A stretch of DNA of 64,000 nt from Paeniglutamicibacter psychrophenolicus (GTDB lineage Bacteria > Actinomycetota > Actinomycetes > Actinomycetales > Micrococcaceae), in the NCBI RefSeq assembly GCF_017876575.1, contig NZ_JAGIOE010000001.1:4320443-4384442 (forward strand), written 5' to 3'. Shown in pieces: positions 47,696 through 59,075 of this stretch (its first letter is position 1; each line of letters begins with the position of its first letter). The notes under the pieces were generated by a model. That model was not told the origin of the DNA. It worked only from the letters and a program-made list of their open reading frames with translations, and ran no database searches. The position numbers were made by a program, and so were the translations under genes.

Positions 47696-48418
47696 TCAGT
47701 TGCCGTCCGAGGCCATTGCCTCGGGCTCGGGGTCCTGCCCGGGAACCCGTACCGGGCGCTGTGCTTCCACGCCCCGGCGGTCCCCGGCGGCGTCCGGGTT
47801 TTCGTGTTGTGCGCCGCGGCGGCCCAGGCGGACCAGGATGGCATGCGAGAGCTTGTCGATCAGGTAGCCCATGACGATGGCCAGGGCCACCGACAGGCCG
47901 ATGCCCAGCAGCTGGTTGTCGTGGAACCAGGCCCCTGCCACCACGCCGATGGCCACCGAATAGCTGGCCCAGGTCAGGCAGCCGGCAACGTCCAGCAGGG
48001 TGAAGCGCCGGTGCGAGAAGCCCGTGGCACCGGAGCTCAGGTTCACCACGACCCGGCCGATGGGAACGTAGCGGGCCGTGAAGATCAGCATGGCCCCGCG
48101 CACGTTCAGCTCGCGCCGGGCAAAGGCAAAGAGCTTCTGGGTGCGCGGACGGCGCATCCAGCCAAAGCGCTCGGTGCCGATGCGCCGTCCCAGCAGGTAG
48201 GCCATCTGGTCCCCGGTGATCGCACCCGCCGCGCCGGCCAGGATCAGCAGGTAGACGTTGGGGATCCCGGTGCTGGCCGCCACGACACCCAGTGCCACCA
48301 GCAACGTCTCGGACGGAAGGATGGGCAGGAAGCCGTCGATGAAGCAAAAGAGGCAAACGACCGGCAGAATCCACCACGCGTTTGCCGCGTGCACGATGGC
48401 TTCGTTGATCAGATCCAC
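47696..48418 (-). CDS. DedA-family membrane protein
   Basis: A 240-residue DedA/VTT-domain protein; relatives act as undecaprenyl phosphate or phospholipid flippases. The family segments FIDGFLPILPSETLL, AGAAGAITGDQMAYLLGRRIG and FTARYVPIGRVVVNLSSGATG (with the conserved R-x3-G) are present. The last 45 residues are charged and disordered. The start is GTG 48418. It ends about 75 bp from the IS edge and would otherwise lie some 85 bp upstream of add. Confidence 0.9.
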   Translation of the reverse strand: MDLINEAIVHAANAWWILPVVCLFCFIDGFLPILPSETLLVALGVVAASTGIPNVYLLILAGAAGAITGDQMAYLLGRRIGTERFGWMRRPRTQKLFAFARRELNVRGAMLIFTARYVPIGRVVVNLSSGATGFSHRRFTLLDVAGCLTWASYSVAIGVVAGAWFHDNQLLGIGLSVALAIVMGYLIDKLSHAILVRLGRRGAQHENPDAAGDRRGVEAQRPVRVPGQDPEPEAMASDGN

Positions 48419-48559
48419 TAAGAAACCGGCTTTCGATTATTTGGTGCGGGCCACGTTAAATACCCCCAAGGAAAAACGTGTCTTGAATCCAAGCCCCGCG
48501 TGGTTCCCATTCTCCCGCATGTTGCACGCCGCGCGCATCATTCCGCAGGCTGAATCGCG

Positions 48560-48599
48560 CCGCGTTGCACCTGGTCCTTTCGGACCAGGTGCAACGCGG
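48560..48599. terminator. terminator between deoA and dedA
   Basis: An 18-bp perfect stem (48560-48577 with 48582-48599) closes a TTTC loop; no U-tract. It closes the nucleoside operon. Confidence 0.8.
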
Positions 48600-48644
48600 G
48601 GCTACGGATGGTGCCGCGGCGGCATCCTCGAAGAGACCGTGGGG

Positions 48645-49958
48645 TCAGGAAGCGGTGATCCGCTCGTGGATCAGCACCATGTCCGGGCGGCTTCCGGCCG
48701 GGGCGATGGTTGCTGCCTGCTCGAGGATTTCCCGGGCCCTCTCGAAGCGTTCGGGGGTGTTGGTGAGCATGGTGGCCAGCGGGGCCCCGCGGCGCACCAG
48801 GTCCCCGGGCTTGGCGTGCAGGCGCACGCCGGCACCGGCCTGCACCGGGTCCTGCCGGCGGGCGCGTCCGGCGCCCAAGCGCCAGGCGGCGACCCCCACG
48901 TCCATGGCATCCAGGGAAGTGAGCACCCCGTCGGCCTGCGCGTAGATGGTCTCGGATTCCCTGGCCACCGGCAAGGGGGCGTCGTTGTCGCCGCCCTGGG
49001 CGGCGATCATGGCCCGCCACTTGTCCATGGCCCGCCCGTCCTTCAGGGCGGCTGCAACATCCACGTCCGTGACGCCCGCACCGGCGAGCATCTCGGTGGC
49101 CAGCGCGATCGTCAGTTCCACCACGTCGGCCGGTCCCCCGCCGGCGAGCACCTCGATGGATTCCTCCACCTCGATGGCGTTGCCGGCGGTCAGCCCCAGC
49201 GGGGTGTCCATGTTGGTCAGCAGCGCCACGGTGTGCACCCCGGCGTCGGTGCCCAGGTTCACCATGGTGCTCGCCAGTTCCCGGGCGTCTTCCAGGGTCT
49301 TCATGAAGGCCCCGGAGCCGACCTTCACATCCAGCACCAGCGCGCCGGTGCCTTCGGCGATCTTCTTGCTCATGATCGAGGAGGCGATCAGCGGGATGGC
49401 CTCGACGGTGCCTGTGACATCGCGCAGCGCGTAGAGCTTCTTGTCAGCCGGGGCCAGGGAGGCCCCGGCGGCACAGATGACGGCGCCGACCTCGGAGAGC
49501 TGGCGCATCATTTGCGCGTTGGTCAAGTCCGCACGCCAGCCGGCGATGGCCTCGAGCTTGTCCAGGGTGCCGCCGGTGTGCCCCAGCCCGCGGCCCGAGA
49601 GCTGCGGGACGGCCACGCCGAAGACCGCGACCAGCGGGGCCAGCGGCAAGGTGATCTTGTCCCCCACCCCGCCGGTGGAATGCTTGTCGGTGGTGGCCAG
49701 GGCCAGCCCGGCCGGAGTGCGCAGCGTGGAGAAGTCCATGCGTTCGCCCGAGTCGATCATGGCGGTGGTCCAGCGGGAGATCTCCGCCCGGTCCATGCCG
49801 TTGAGCAGGATCGCCATGTTCAGCGCCGCCATCTGTTCCTCGGCGATCACCCCGCGGGTGTAGGCGTCGATGGTCCAGTCGATCTGCTCGCCCGACAGCG
49901 TGCCGCGGTCGCGCTTGATGCGGATGATGTCAACGGCATCAAAGTTCTCGGTGCTCAT
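48645..49958 (-). CDS. deoA: thymidine phosphorylase
   Basis: Phosphorolyses thymidine/deoxyuridine to base and deoxyribose-1-phosphate. The 437-residue protein has the signature SGRGLGHTGGTLDKLE, the DKHSTGGVGDK phosphate-site motif, and the C-terminal PYNP-type domain. The start is ATG 49958 (MSTENFDAVD). It follows cdd by about 60 bp and is the last gene of the nucleoside uptake-salvage operon. Confidence 0.95.
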   Translation of the reverse strand: MSTENFDAVDIIRIKRDRGTLSGEQIDWTIDAYTRGVIAEEQMAALNMAILLNGMDRAEISRWTTAMIDSGERMDFSTLRTPAGLALATTDKHSTGGVGDKITLPLAPLVAVFGVAVPQLSGRGLGHTGGTLDKLEAIAGWRADLTNAQMMRQLSEVGAVICAAGASLAPADKKLYALRDVTGTVEAIPLIASSIMSKKIAEGTGALVLDVKVGSGAFMKTLEDARELASTMVNLGTDAGVHTVALLTNMDTPLGLTAGNAIEVEESIEVLAGGGPADVVELTIALATEMLAGAGVTDVDVAAALKDGRAMDKWRAMIAAQGGDNDAPLPVARESETIYAQADGVLTSLDAMDVGVAAWRLGAGRARRQDPVQAGAGVRLHAKPGDLVRRGAPLATMLTNTPERFERAREILEQAATIAPAGSRPDMVLIHERITAS

Positions 49959-50021
49959 GAATGCTCCCTTGTCTGAAAACCTTGCCCCGCCCACCTTCAA
50001 GGGGCGGGCGGGGCAAGTGGC

Positions 50022-50438
50022 TTAGAGGTTGTGCGGCCCGAACGCGTCGGGCAGCACCTGTTCCATGGTTTGGATGCCGTGCGGTGTCATCAACACCATT
50101 TCGGAGCCGCGGTGCTCGGAGAGCAGCTGCCGGCAGCGCCCGCAGGGCATCAGCGCGGTCCCGGAGGAATCCACGCAATAGAAGGCGTGCAGTTTCCCGC
50201 CGCCGGTGGCAAAGAGCTCGCCGACCATGTTGCATTCGGCGCACAGCGTCACCCCGTAGGCGGCGTTCTCCACGTTGCAGCCCGAGACGATCCGGCCGTC
50301 CTCGGTCAGCGCCGCGGCGCCGACCTTGAACTTCGAGTACGGCGCGTAGGCCTGTTCCATGGCCGCGACCGCGGTGAGCCGCAGGGTTTCCCACTCGGGC
50401 TCGCCAACCACCGGCAGGGAGCCGGAGGATTCTTTCAT
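50022..50438 (-). CDS. cdd: cytidine deaminase
   Basis: Deaminates (deoxy)cytidine to (deoxy)uridine. This 138-residue tetrameric-type enzyme has the zinc motifs VTLCAECN (catalytic Glu) and PCGRC, plus the PYSKFKVGAAAL entry motif. It starts 15 bp after the permease gene, clearly in the operon. Its product is a substrate for DeoA next door. Confidence 0.96.
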   Translation of the reverse strand: MKESSGSLPVVGEPEWETLRLTAVAAMEQAYAPYSKFKVGAAALTEDGRIVSGCNVENAAYGVTLCAECNMVGELFATGGGKLHAFYCVDSSGTALMPCGRCRQLLSEHRGSEMVLMTPHGIQTMEQVLPDAFGPHNL

Positions 50439-50453
50439 GGCTGTTTCCCTTCC

Positions 50454-51737
50454 CTAGCCCTTGACGTACGGTTCGCCGTCGGCGGCAGGTGCCCGGGACT
50501 TGCCGACCAACCCGGCCACGGCAAAGACCGTGACGACGTAGGGCAGCATCGCCATGAACTGGCTGGGCACCGGGGTGCCGATGATGGTGAGGATCGACTG
50601 CAGGTTGTCGGCGAAGCCGAAGAGCAGTGCGGCGAAGAAGGCGCCGATCGGGTTCCAGCGCCCGAAGATCACCGCGGCCAGGGCGATGAAGCCGCGGCCG
50701 CCGGAGATTTCCTTGGTGAAGGAGTCGATGGCGACCAGGGTGAAGAAGGAGCCTCCGATGCCGGCGACGGCCCCGCCCAGAACCACGTTGACGAAGCGGG
50801 TGGTGTTGACCTTGATGCCCAGGGTGTCGGCGGCCTTGGGGTGCTCGCCCACGGCGCGCACGCGCAGGCCCCAGCGGGTCTTGAACAGCCCGATCCACAC
50901 CGCGGCAACCGCGATGTACATCAGGTAGCCCACGATGGACTGGCGGAAGAGGATCGGGCCGATGATCGGGATGGCCGAGAGCCCCGGGATGTCGATGACC
51001 GGCAGGCGGCCCGGGGAGTTGTAGAGCTCCGGGTCCTCCTGCATCACGGTGGTGAACAGGAACCCGGTGATGCCCGAGACCAGCACGTTGAGCACCACGC
51101 CGACGATGATCTGGTTGACCACGTACTTGATGGAGAAGATCGCCAGCACCACCGAGACCAGGGCACCTGCAACGGCGGCGGCCAGCAGGCCCAGCATCGG
51201 GGACCCGGTGACCGAGGCGATGATCGCGGCGCTGAAGGCGCCGCCGAGCAGCTGGCCCTCGATGGCGATGTTGACCACGCCGGCACGCTCGCACAGCACG
51301 CCGGAAAGGGAACCGAAGACCAGCGGGACGGCCAGGGTGACCGAGCCGGCAATCAGGCCGGCCAGGGAGATCTGCGGGGTGCGGGCCCCGGAGACGACCC
51401 AGACCAGGAACGCGAAGATGAACAGCGCGGCAAAGACCATGGGCACCCAGCCCGGGGTCGGGCGGTGCTCGCGGGCCAGGAAGATCGAGTACCCGGCCAG
51501 TACGCACATCCCCAGGCCCAGCACGATTCCGGTGGCTATCCCCGGGACCACCAGGTCGGGCAGGGTGAAGACGTCGCCGCCGGTGGAGATGCCGAAGGTG
51601 GCGGTCTGGTCGGATCCGGCGAAGCCGAAGAACACCAGCGAGAGCAGCCCGATCACCGAGAGCATGATCGGGGTCTTCCAGCTCACCGGGGCGAGCGGGC
51701 GGAGCTTGGCGGGCAGGGTTGGGGCCGGCGCGCTCAT
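50454..51737 (-). CDS. nucleoside ABC transporter permease (BmpD/NupQ-like)
   Basis: A 427-residue permease of the BPD_transp_2 type that forms half of a nucleoside channel. The core segment GSLSGVLCERAGVVNIAIEGQLLGGAF and the cytoplasmic loop TRWGLRVRAVGEHPKAADTLGIKV are diagnostic. About ten helices are visible. The start ATG 51737 overlaps the other permease gene by ATGA. Confidence 0.92.
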   Translation of the reverse strand: MSAPAPTLPAKLRPLAPVSWKTPIMLSVIGLLSLVFFGFAGSDQTATFGISTGGDVFTLPDLVVPGIATGIVLGLGMCVLAGYSIFLAREHRPTPGWVPMVFAALFIFAFLVWVVSGARTPQISLAGLIAGSVTLAVPLVFGSLSGVLCERAGVVNIAIEGQLLGGAFSAAIIASVTGSPMLGLLAAAVAGALVSVVLAIFSIKYVVNQIIVGVVLNVLVSGITGFLFTTVMQEDPELYNSPGRLPVIDIPGLSAIPIIGPILFRQSIVGYLMYIAVAAVWIGLFKTRWGLRVRAVGEHPKAADTLGIKVNTTRFVNVVLGGAVAGIGGSFFTLVAIDSFTKEISGGRGFIALAAVIFGRWNPIGAFFAALLFGFADNLQSILTIIGTPVPSQFMAMLPYVVTVFAVAGLVGKSRAPAADGEPYVKG

Positions 51738-52992
51738 GCGCCACCTCCTTGGCTGGCAGGTGCAGCGGGCGCGGGTGCCGCGTGCTTGGGGGTCTTCGGG
51801 GGCTTGTTCTTCGACTTGCGGTTCAGACCGAACATGGCACGCACCAAGGGAGGCGCGGCAATGAAGAGCACGATCAGCGACTGGACGACCAGCACGATGT
51901 CGATGGGGGTCCCGGTGGAGATCTGCATGGTCACCGCACCGGCGCGGAATGCGCCAAAGAGCAGGCCGGCAAAGAAGGTTCCCCACGGGGTGGAGCGGCC
52001 CAGCAGGGCCACGGTGATCGCGTCGAAGCCCAGCGATGCGGCGATGCCCGCGGTGAGCACCTGTTCGGTGCCCGCCACCTGCGCCACGCCCGCGGCTCCG
52101 GCCAGCGCACCGGCGATGGCCATGACCAGGATCGTGGAGCGGGCGACGTTGACGCCCGCGGTGCGTGCGGCTGCCGGGTTGGCGCCCACGGCGCGGAACT
52201 CGAAGCCGATGGTGGAGCGGTTCAGGATCCAGGCCACCAGGATGGTCAGCAGGATCGCCATCACGAAGCCCAGGTTCAGGCGGGAGCCCGGCAATGCCGG
52301 GAAGACCGCGCTGGGATCCAGGATCGGGGAGATCGGGTTGGTCTCCCCCGGGCGCTGGAACGCCTTGGTGTTCAGCAGGAAGTCAAGGAGATACAGGGCC
52401 ACGTAGTTGAACATGATCGTGAGGATCACTTCGTGGGCGCCGGTGCGGGCCTTGAGCAGGCCCACCAGCCCACCCCAGACGGCTCCGCCGATGATGCCCA
52501 TGAGGATGACCAGCAGCAGGTGGATGCCGAAGGGCAGGTGCCAGGCGAAGCCCGCGTAGGCGGCCATGATGGAGGCGATGATGATCTGGCCCTGGGCACC
52601 GATGTTGAACAGCCCGGCGCGGAAGGCCAGGGCGACGCCCAGGCCGGCGCAGATCAGCGGGGTGGAGACCGTCAGGGTCTCCAGGAAGGGTGCGAAGCCC
52701 TGCCTGGAGTTGTAGATCGAGCCCTGGAAGAGCGAGACGTAGGAGTCGGTCCCGGCGGCCCACAGCGCGGAGAAGAAGTCCGAGGGGCGGGAGAAGAGGT
52801 AGCCGGCGGTCGTGGCGACCTTGGCGTCGGTGGCGGCGATTAGCAGCCCGCCGAGCACCAGCGCGACGAACACGGCCAGCACCGAGACGAGCCCGGGGCC
52901 CTGGGTGATCTTCACCCAGACGCCGTGCTGCTGCTCGTTGATGGTGTTGGCGTGGGTCGGCGGCGGTGTGCCGGGGGAAAGTTCGCTCTGGC

Positions 52993-52996
<4 letters not shown>
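51734..52996 (-). CDS. nucleoside ABC transporter permease (BmpC/NupP-like)
   Basis: The second channel subunit, 420 residues. AFRAGLFNIGAQGQIIIASIMAAY is the family signature and RSTIGFEFRAVGANPAAARTAGVNV the ATPase-contact loop. A polar N-terminal 30 residues precede the first helix, and the C-terminal tail is Lys/Pro/Ala-rich. It overlaps the ATPase gene by four bases. Confidence 0.92.
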
Positions 52997-54549
<1,553 letters not shown>

Positions 54550-54751
54550 GACACCACCATTCTTGGTTGTCAGATACCGGTTCGCCGCCCTGGCGGGCTT
54601 TGAACCGTTGTGCCCGATCCGGCTGGTTCCCAGACTATGCAGGCCAACGGCGCACCGCCAGCCCCGCGCCCCGGTTCCGTGGAAGGAATCGGGGCGCCGG
54701 GCCGGCAGCGCGCCGTGTGGTGCCTGGTCCGCGGACCCGCCTGTGCGGGTG

Positions 54752-55846
54752 CTAGGACTTGGGGCTGGCCTGGGATTGGACCTTGATCGAACCGTCGATG
54801 ATCCCGGCCTTCAGGGCATCGAGCTCGGCCTTGGTCTCGGCGGAGACCTGCGAGTCGAAGTCGTGGAACGGTGCCAGGGCGACACCGGTGTTTTCCAGCG
54901 TTCCGACGTAGGCGGTGGCGTCGAACTTGCCGTCCTTGTCCTCGGTGACAACCTTGTCAACGGCGGTGTCCATGGTCTTGATGACCGAGGTCAGCATGAT
55001 GTCCTTGTAGTCCGGGGCGGTGAGGAAGCCGTCGGAGTCGACCCACACCAGCGAGGCGGACTTGCCTGCGGCGTTGGCTGCCTTGACGGCTGCTCCGGCA
55101 CCCTTGCCGACCGGTCCGGCCACGGGCATGATGACGTCGGCGCCCTGGTCCAGGAAGTTCTTGGTGACCTGCTTGCCCTTGTCCTGCTTCTCGAAGTCGC
55201 CGGTGAAGGTGCCGTCCTGCTTGGCCTTGTCCCAGCCCAGCAGCTTGACGTCCTTGTTCTTGTCGGTGTTGTACTTGTCCACGCCGTCGGCGAAGCCGTC
55301 CATGAAGATGGTCACGGTCGGGATCTTGATGCCGCCGAAGGTGGCGACGGTGCCGGTCTTCGACTGGGCTGCCGCGGCGTAGCCGGCCAGGTAGGCTGCC
55401 TGGGCCGTGTCGTAGATGATCGGCTTGACGTTGGCGATCGGCTTGTCGTACGCGAAGTCGACGATCGCGAAGTGCTTGTCCGGGTTCGCGGCGGCGGCGG
55501 CCTTGGTGGCGTCGCCGAGCAGGAAGCCCACGGTGACGGTGAGGTTGCAGTCCGCTGCCATCATGCCGTTGAGGTTGGTGGCGAAGTCGGAGTTGGCCTT
55601 GGACTCGGCGCTCTTGGGGGTGAATCCCAGTTCCTTGCCGGCGTTGGTCAGGCCGCGGTAGGAGGATTCGTTGAAGGACTGGTCATCGAATCCGCCGGAG
55701 TCGGAAACGATGCACGCCAGGTAGTCGGAGGCGCCGGCCGAGCCGCTCGGGGCGGCCTCGGGGGCCGCGCCGCAGCCGGAAAGAACGAGTGCAGAAATGC
55801 CGAGCATGGCTGCGGCCATGCCGGTCTTGCGCGAGATGGTGCGCAT
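54752..55846 (-). CDS. BMP-family nucleoside-binding lipoprotein
   Basis: The extracellular solute-binding component of the nucleoside importer (PnrA/Bmp family), 364 residues. The lipobox LVLSGC places the mature Cys near residue 25. The domain runs from ACIVSDSGGFDDQSFNESSY, the family hallmark, to the end. A GGAGGAAA Shine-Dalgarno lies 6 bases before ATG 55846. It heads the cluster BMP - ATPase - permease - permease - cdd - deoA. Confidence 0.94.
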   Translation of the reverse strand: MRTISRKTGMAAAMLGISALVLSGCGAAPEAAPSGSAGASDYLACIVSDSGGFDDQSFNESSYRGLTNAGKELGFTPKSAESKANSDFATNLNGMMAADCNLTVTVGFLLGDATKAAAAANPDKHFAIVDFAYDKPIANVKPIIYDTAQAAYLAGYAAAAQSKTGTVATFGGIKIPTVTIFMDGFADGVDKYNTDKNKDVKLLGWDKAKQDGTFTGDFEKQDKGKQVTKNFLDQGADVIMPVAGPVGKGAGAAVKAANAAGKSASLVWVDSDGFLTAPDYKDIMLTSVIKTMDTAVDKVVTEDKDGKFDATAYVGTLENTGVALAPFHDFDSQVSAETKAELDALKAGIIDGSIKVQSQASPKS

Positions 55847-56119
55847 GAGGGTTTCCTCCATTGAGTTACGAGCTACAAGTACCGTGGCCTCGAAACCCCC
55901 AGGAAATCCTGTCGATTCCGCGCCCGCGATTAAGGGGTGCACTGCCGCTAGCCACCTGTGGTGCCAGCGTGAAACCGGGGAACCCAACGCCCGCCGCGCT
56001 CCGCTTGCGCGGCGCCGGGGGCATTCGGAAGGGTCGGCTTCACATCCACATAGCCTAACTTGTAAAACGCTTGACGCGGGAAGGAAAATGTTACAACCGG
56101 ATAACTCTGCGCGTGTCGG
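55847..56119. promoter_or_regulatory. upstream region of the nucleoside operon
   Basis: A 273-base gap. A TAGGCT hexamer on the minus strand (56052-56057) in an AT-richer stretch is the best -10 candidate; no operator stands out. Confidence 0.3.
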
Positions 56120-57325
56120 CTAGTCGTCCTCGCCGGCCCTGAGCTGGGCGATGGCCCGGATGGCGGCGGCGGCCATGACCGTCACGCCGACCTCGATGGC
56201 CGATTCGTCGGGGATGTAGTCCCCGCGGTGCAGGTCGTAGTCCTCCCCGCCGGGGGTGCGGGTGCCCAGGCGCATCATGGCCCCGGGGACCTTGTTGGTC
56301 ATCCAGGCGAAGTCCTCCCCGCCCATGGATTGCGGGGTCAGCACGATCGCGCCCGAGCCGATCTCGGCGCGGGCCGAGTCCTCGATGAGGTCGGTTTCCT
56401 CCTCGGTGTTGATCACCGGGGGCACCCCGCGGATGTGCTCGAGCTTGACCTCGACCCCGTAGGGGCTGGCGACTTGGCGAACCACCTCGTCGAGCAGTTC
56501 CCCGGCGCCTTCCCAGGCCTCGCCGTCCAGGCAGCGCATGGTGCCTGCCAGGTAGCCGGTGGCCGGGATCGCGTTCGGTGCGCTGCCGGCGTGGATCTGT
56601 CCCCAGACCACCGAGACCGCCGAACGCACGTCGATGCGCCGTCCCAGCACCGCCGGGACGTTGGTGGCGATCTGGCTCATGGCGAAGACCAGGTCCTCGG
56701 TCAGGTGCGGGCGGGAGGTGTGCCCGCCGCGGCCCAGCAGCTCGATCTTGATGGTGTCCGAGGCCGAGGTGATGGCCCCGATGCGGGTGCCGATCTTCCC
56801 GGCGTCGATGCGCGGTTCGCAGTGCAGGGCCAGGATGCGCGGGACCTCGTCCAGCACGCCGGCGGCAATCACGGCCAGGGCTCCGCCTGGCATCTTTTCC
56901 TCGGCGGGCTGGAAGATCACCCGGATGCGTGCGCCCAGCGGGGATTCGTCGTCGATGGCCTTGAGCACCTTGGCGACCCCGAGCATCACGGTGGTGTGGA
57001 TGTCGTGTCCGCAGGAGTGCGCGACCCCGTCCACGACCGAGGCGTATGCCAGGCCCGTCTCTTCCAGGATCGGCAGCGCGTCGATGTCGGCGCGCAGCCC
57101 CAGGGCGATCGGGCCCTGCCCGATGTCGACGTAGGCTCCGGTCTCTTCCAGGGCGACGGGGTCCAGGCCGGCGTCGCGCAGCCGCGCGAGGATGCGTTCG
57201 GTGGTCTGGTATTCCACGAACGAGAGCTCCGGGTTGGCATGGACCTCCCGGCGGAATTCCACCAGCTCGCCCACCAGGGGCTTGACCCATGGCTTGACGG
57301 AGGGCAATTTCAGGTCTTGATTCAT
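56120..57325 (-). CDS. M20-family amidohydrolase (hippurate/N-acyl amino acid hydrolase type)
   Basis: A 401-residue di-metal peptidase-like enzyme that cleaves N-acyl amino acids or similar amides. Metal ligands are visible in VAHSCGHDIHTTVML, QPAEEKMPGG and LHCEPRIDAGKIG, and RADIDALPILEETG is the family's first block. The C-terminal SMGGEDFAWM supplies the last metal-ligand region. Start ATG 57325 (MNQDLKLPS) is chosen because the frame beyond lacks family similarity. Direction and spacing allow a link with the nucleoside genes downstream, but a functional tie is not obvious. Confidence 0.9.
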   Translation of the reverse strand: MNQDLKLPSVKPWVKPLVGELVEFRREVHANPELSFVEYQTTERILARLRDAGLDPVALEETGAYVDIGQGPIALGLRADIDALPILEETGLAYASVVDGVAHSCGHDIHTTVMLGVAKVLKAIDDESPLGARIRVIFQPAEEKMPGGALAVIAAGVLDEVPRILALHCEPRIDAGKIGTRIGAITSASDTIKIELLGRGGHTSRPHLTEDLVFAMSQIATNVPAVLGRRIDVRSAVSVVWGQIHAGSAPNAIPATGYLAGTMRCLDGEAWEGAGELLDEVVRQVASPYGVEVKLEHIRGVPPVINTEEETDLIEDSARAEIGSGAIVLTPQSMGGEDFAWMTNKVPGAMMRLGTRTPGGEDYDLHRGDYIPDESAIEVGVTVMAAAAIRAIAQLRAGEDD

Positions 57326-57451
57326 ACTCGTGCGCACCTGACCGACAATACGCGTTGGGACCTGCGCTTGTGCAGTCCGCTTCCAAATGTTGCCTGCAAC
57401 ACGTTCGCGCTGGCTCCTATTCTTGACAAAGGCCAAGGGGCCCGGTGCCGG

Positions 57452-59041
57452 CTAGGCGTTTTCCTTGATCAGCTCGGCGCAACGTTCGCCGATCATCATC
57501 ACCGTGATGTTCGGGTTCACCGTCACCAGTGCCGGCATCACCGACGCGTCGGCCACGCGCAGCCCCGAAACGCCCTTGACCCGCAGCTGCGGATCCAACG
57601 GGGACATTTCGTCCTCGGCCGCGCCCATGCGCACCGACCCGGCCGGGTGGTACACGGTGTTGTGGGTGCGGGTGATGTAGTCGGCGATCTGCTCATCGCT
57701 CTGCACATCCTGGCCCGGGTACAGCTCGTCCCCGGCCCACTGCGCCATGGCCGGCTGCGAGACGATGTCGCGGGCCTTGCGAATCCCGGCGATCATGACG
57801 CGCATGTCGTGGCCCTGCTCATCGGTGAAGTAGCGCGGGTCGACCTTGGGCTTGTCGCGGAAGTCGCGGCTGCGCAACCGCACCGTGCCGCGGGACCTGG
57901 CCCGGGTCACGTTGGGGGTCAGGCAGAAGGCGTTGTCCGCGGTGGGGTAGCCCTGGCGCAGCGTGTGCATGTCGAAGGGCACCGAGCCGTAGTGCATCAT
58001 CAGATCCGGGCGGTCCAGGCCCGCCACGGTGTTGGAGAAGATCCCGATCTCCCACCACTGGGTGGATTCGGTGACCATGGGCTTCTTGGCTTCCCACTGG
58101 ATCACGCCTTCGGGGTGGTCCTGCAGGTTCGAGCCCACGCCCGGGGAATCTGCAAGCACCTCGATGCCGTGCTCGGCCAGGTGTTGCGCCGGGCCGATGC
58201 CAGAGAGCATCAACAGCTTGGGCGTATCGATCGCCCCGGCCGAGACGATGACCTCGCGGCGTGCGGCAAGGTGGCTGGTGCGGCCGAAACCGCCATCCAC
58301 CACGAACACGCCCGTGCACTTCTTGTTTTCGTCAAAGGACAGCTTGCTGGCCCGCAGCCCGGTGAGCAGCGTGAAATTCTTCCGCTCGGAGATCGGGTGG
58401 ATGTAGGAGACCGAGGAGGAGGACCGGGTGCCGTCGTCAAGGCGGTTGATCTGGAAGAAGTTCGCGCCGTTGACGACAGTGGCGTTGTTGTTGAACTTCA
58501 CCCTGGGGATCCCTGCCTGTTCGCAGGCATCGAGCACCGCGACGCCGCACGGGTCGACCTGCGGCACGTTCATCAGCTTCACCGGGCCGGCGTCCCCGTG
58601 GTGCGGGGCATCGGCCCCGGCGTTCTCGTTGGTTTCCAGCTGCTTGTAGAGGCGGAAGCCCATCTCGGAGTTCCAGCCGGTCGCGCCGTGCTCGGATTCC
58701 CAGGCGTCCAGGTCCTCGGCCGGGGCCCAGAACGCGATGCAGGAGTTGTGGCTCGAGCACCCGCCCATGACCTTGGCCCGTGAGTGGCGCATGAACGAGT
58801 TGCCGTTCTCCTGCTCCTCGATCGGGTAGTCCCAGTCGTAGCCGGACTCGAGCAGTTCCATCCAGCGGTCCAGCTGCAGCACCTCGGGAATGCCCCGGTC
58901 ATCCGGGCCGGCCTCGATAAGGGCGACGGTGACGGCCGGGTCCTCGGACAGCCGGGCCGCGACAGCGGCGCCGGCGGAGCCGCCACCGACGATGATGTAG
59001 TCGAATTCGGTGACTTGGGTTGATGCGTTGTCAATGCCCAC
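57452..59041 (-). CDS. betA: GMC oxidoreductase, probably choline dehydrogenase
   Basis: Flavoenzyme expected to oxidise choline to betaine aldehyde. The 529-residue protein opens with the FAD dinucleotide fold FDYIIVGGGSAGAAVAARLSED. It has the GMC signatures HSRAKVMGGCSSHN and GAIDTPKLLMLSGIGP, and the C-terminal active-site HPAGSVRMG and VNPNITVMMIGERCAEL. The start is GTG 59041 with GGAG about 9 bases upstream; TTG 59062 would overlap that site. Its place after betB and betT in one operon supports the choline assignment. Confidence 0.9.
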   Translation of the reverse strand: MGIDNASTQVTEFDYIIVGGGSAGAAVAARLSEDPAVTVALIEAGPDDRGIPEVLQLDRWMELLESGYDWDYPIEEQENGNSFMRHSRAKVMGGCSSHNSCIAFWAPAEDLDAWESEHGATGWNSEMGFRLYKQLETNENAGADAPHHGDAGPVKLMNVPQVDPCGVAVLDACEQAGIPRVKFNNNATVVNGANFFQINRLDDGTRSSSSVSYIHPISERKNFTLLTGLRASKLSFDENKKCTGVFVVDGGFGRTSHLAARREVIVSAGAIDTPKLLMLSGIGPAQHLAEHGIEVLADSPGVGSNLQDHPEGVIQWEAKKPMVTESTQWWEIGIFSNTVAGLDRPDLMMHYGSVPFDMHTLRQGYPTADNAFCLTPNVTRARSRGTVRLRSRDFRDKPKVDPRYFTDEQGHDMRVMIAGIRKARDIVSQPAMAQWAGDELYPGQDVQSDEQIADYITRTHNTVYHPAGSVRMGAAEDEMSPLDPQLRVKGVSGLRVADASVMPALVTVNPNITVMMIGERCAELIKENA

Positions 59042-59075
59042 GTTTAGCTTCTCCAATTCCAATCAGTGCCTTTCC

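Noticed and set aside
56228-58783. 851-codon plus-strand frame opposite the M20 and betA genes
   Set aside because: Spans two well-supported genes and their gap; product is His/Gly/Asp/Arg-rich noise.
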